Below are positions 12,184 through 12,513 of a stretch of 12,513 bases of DNA, piece after piece. Origin of the DNA: Oceanospirillaceae bacterium (GTDB lineage: Bacteria > Pseudomonadota > Gammaproteobacteria > Pseudomonadales > Balneatricaceae). Where the stretch lies: assembly GCA_023954795.1 (NCBI GenBank), contig JAGSHA010000056.1:1-12513 (forward strand), read 5' to 3'. Within the stretch, counting starts at the first letter, position 1; the number at the start of each line of letters is the position of its first letter. A model generated the notes under the pieces. It ran no database searches. It saw nothing but the letters and a program-made list of their open reading frames with translations, and was not told the origin of the DNA. Made by a program: the position numbers and the translations under genes.

Positions 12184-12513
12184 ATGAATACGCAGGTTGA
12201 TGCCAGGGCCGCAGGGTCTGATGGTGAGCAGCAAAACTACGTTGGTTATTGCCGTCGTTATCTGCCGGAGTTGTTTCGGTTGGAACAGCTGGTATCGGCT
12301 CATGCACAGCATCTACAAGTTACTGTTGTCACTCAGGTTGTAAGCGAAAATCAGGTGTTGCCGGTGTATGCGCTCACGTTGGGCAGCAGGGCGGCGGAAG
12401 CGCCGGTGATCGCGCTGGTGGGTGGTGTGCATGGTGTTGAGCGTATCGGAAGCCAGATCCTGCTGGTGTTTCTGGAGAATCTATGTCGACGCCTGCAGTG
12501 GGATACGGGATTG
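12184..12513 (+). CDS. M14-family metallocarboxypeptidase-like protein, N-terminal part
   Basis: The first 110 residues are present; the frame runs off the right edge. GGVHGVERIG (80-89) contains H83-x-x-E86, the HxxE zinc-binding motif of M14 carboxypeptidases and related amidohydrolase-like proteins, placed after a beta strand (VIALVG) as expected. The third zinc ligand and catalytic Glu lie outside the window. No signal peptide is evident at the N-terminus (MNTQVDARAAGSDGEQ), so a cytoplasmic enzyme is likely. AGGTGAG precedes the ATG by about 5 bases. It is divergent from fagA, sharing a 150-base intergenic region. The substrate cannot be named. Confidence 0.8.
   Translation, partial: MNTQVDARAAGSDGEQQNYVGYCRRYLPELFRLEQLVSAHAQHLQVTVVTQVVSENQVLPVYALTLGSRAAEAPVIALVGGVHGVERIGSQILLVFLENLCRRLQWDTGL

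Overview
The window reads as chromosomal DNA of a Gram-negative gammaproteobacterium, probably a free-living aquatic one. This is inferred from an ABC-F protein of the YbiT type, a PilZ regulator of the YcgR type, a sigma-54-driven assimilatory nitrate reductase with NasS/NasT control, a fagA-fumC pair as known from Pseudomonas, and a YdcH/DUF465 protein. The species cannot be fixed from the sequence alone. No rRNA, tRNA, CRISPR array, insertion sequence or phage gene was seen. Both edges cut genes: an MBL-fold hydrolase on the left and an M14-type peptidase on the right.

Layout. 1-369: end of an MBL-fold metallo-hydrolase. 465-1151 (minus): PilZ-domain protein, convergent with it. 1152-1566: 415 bases with no convincing gene. 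1567-3171: YbiT-type ABC-F ATPase starting with TTG. 3267-3380 (minus): a 37-residue protein with a Cys-rich head and an acidic tail. 3527-5195 (minus): nasT-nasS, the nitrate-responsive antitermination pair. 5279-5417: sigma-54 promoter followed by a leader with two hexanucleotide-loop hairpins and an intrinsic terminator. 5429-8056: nasA, with its own terminator at 8101-8155. 8256-8492: small YdcH/DUF465 protein. 8626-9195 and 9352-10263: a TetR-family repressor and an EamA-family exporter, each preceded by the same near-palindromic operator. 10274-12033 (minus): fagA-like gene and fumC behind a probable Fur-controlled promoter. 12184-12513: start of an M14-family protein.

How the genes work together. 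The nitrate block is self-contained. The sigma-54 promoter should tie nasA to nitrogen limitation. The leader terminator should stop transcription unless NasT binds the twin hairpins, and NasS should hold NasT back until nitrate or nitrite is present. The 3' strand of the second hairpin is also the 5' arm of the terminator, so the switch can be read directly from the sequence. The TetR/EamA pair looks like a self-repressing efflux module. The fagA-fumC block looks like an iron-sparing module that supplies an iron-independent fumarase when Fur is inactive.

Several apparent long reading frames begin upstream of the true start. In nasA, tetR, the EamA gene, fagA and the Cys-rich gene, ribosome binding sites, promoters or operators place the start at an internal ATG. 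The corrected coordinates are used here.
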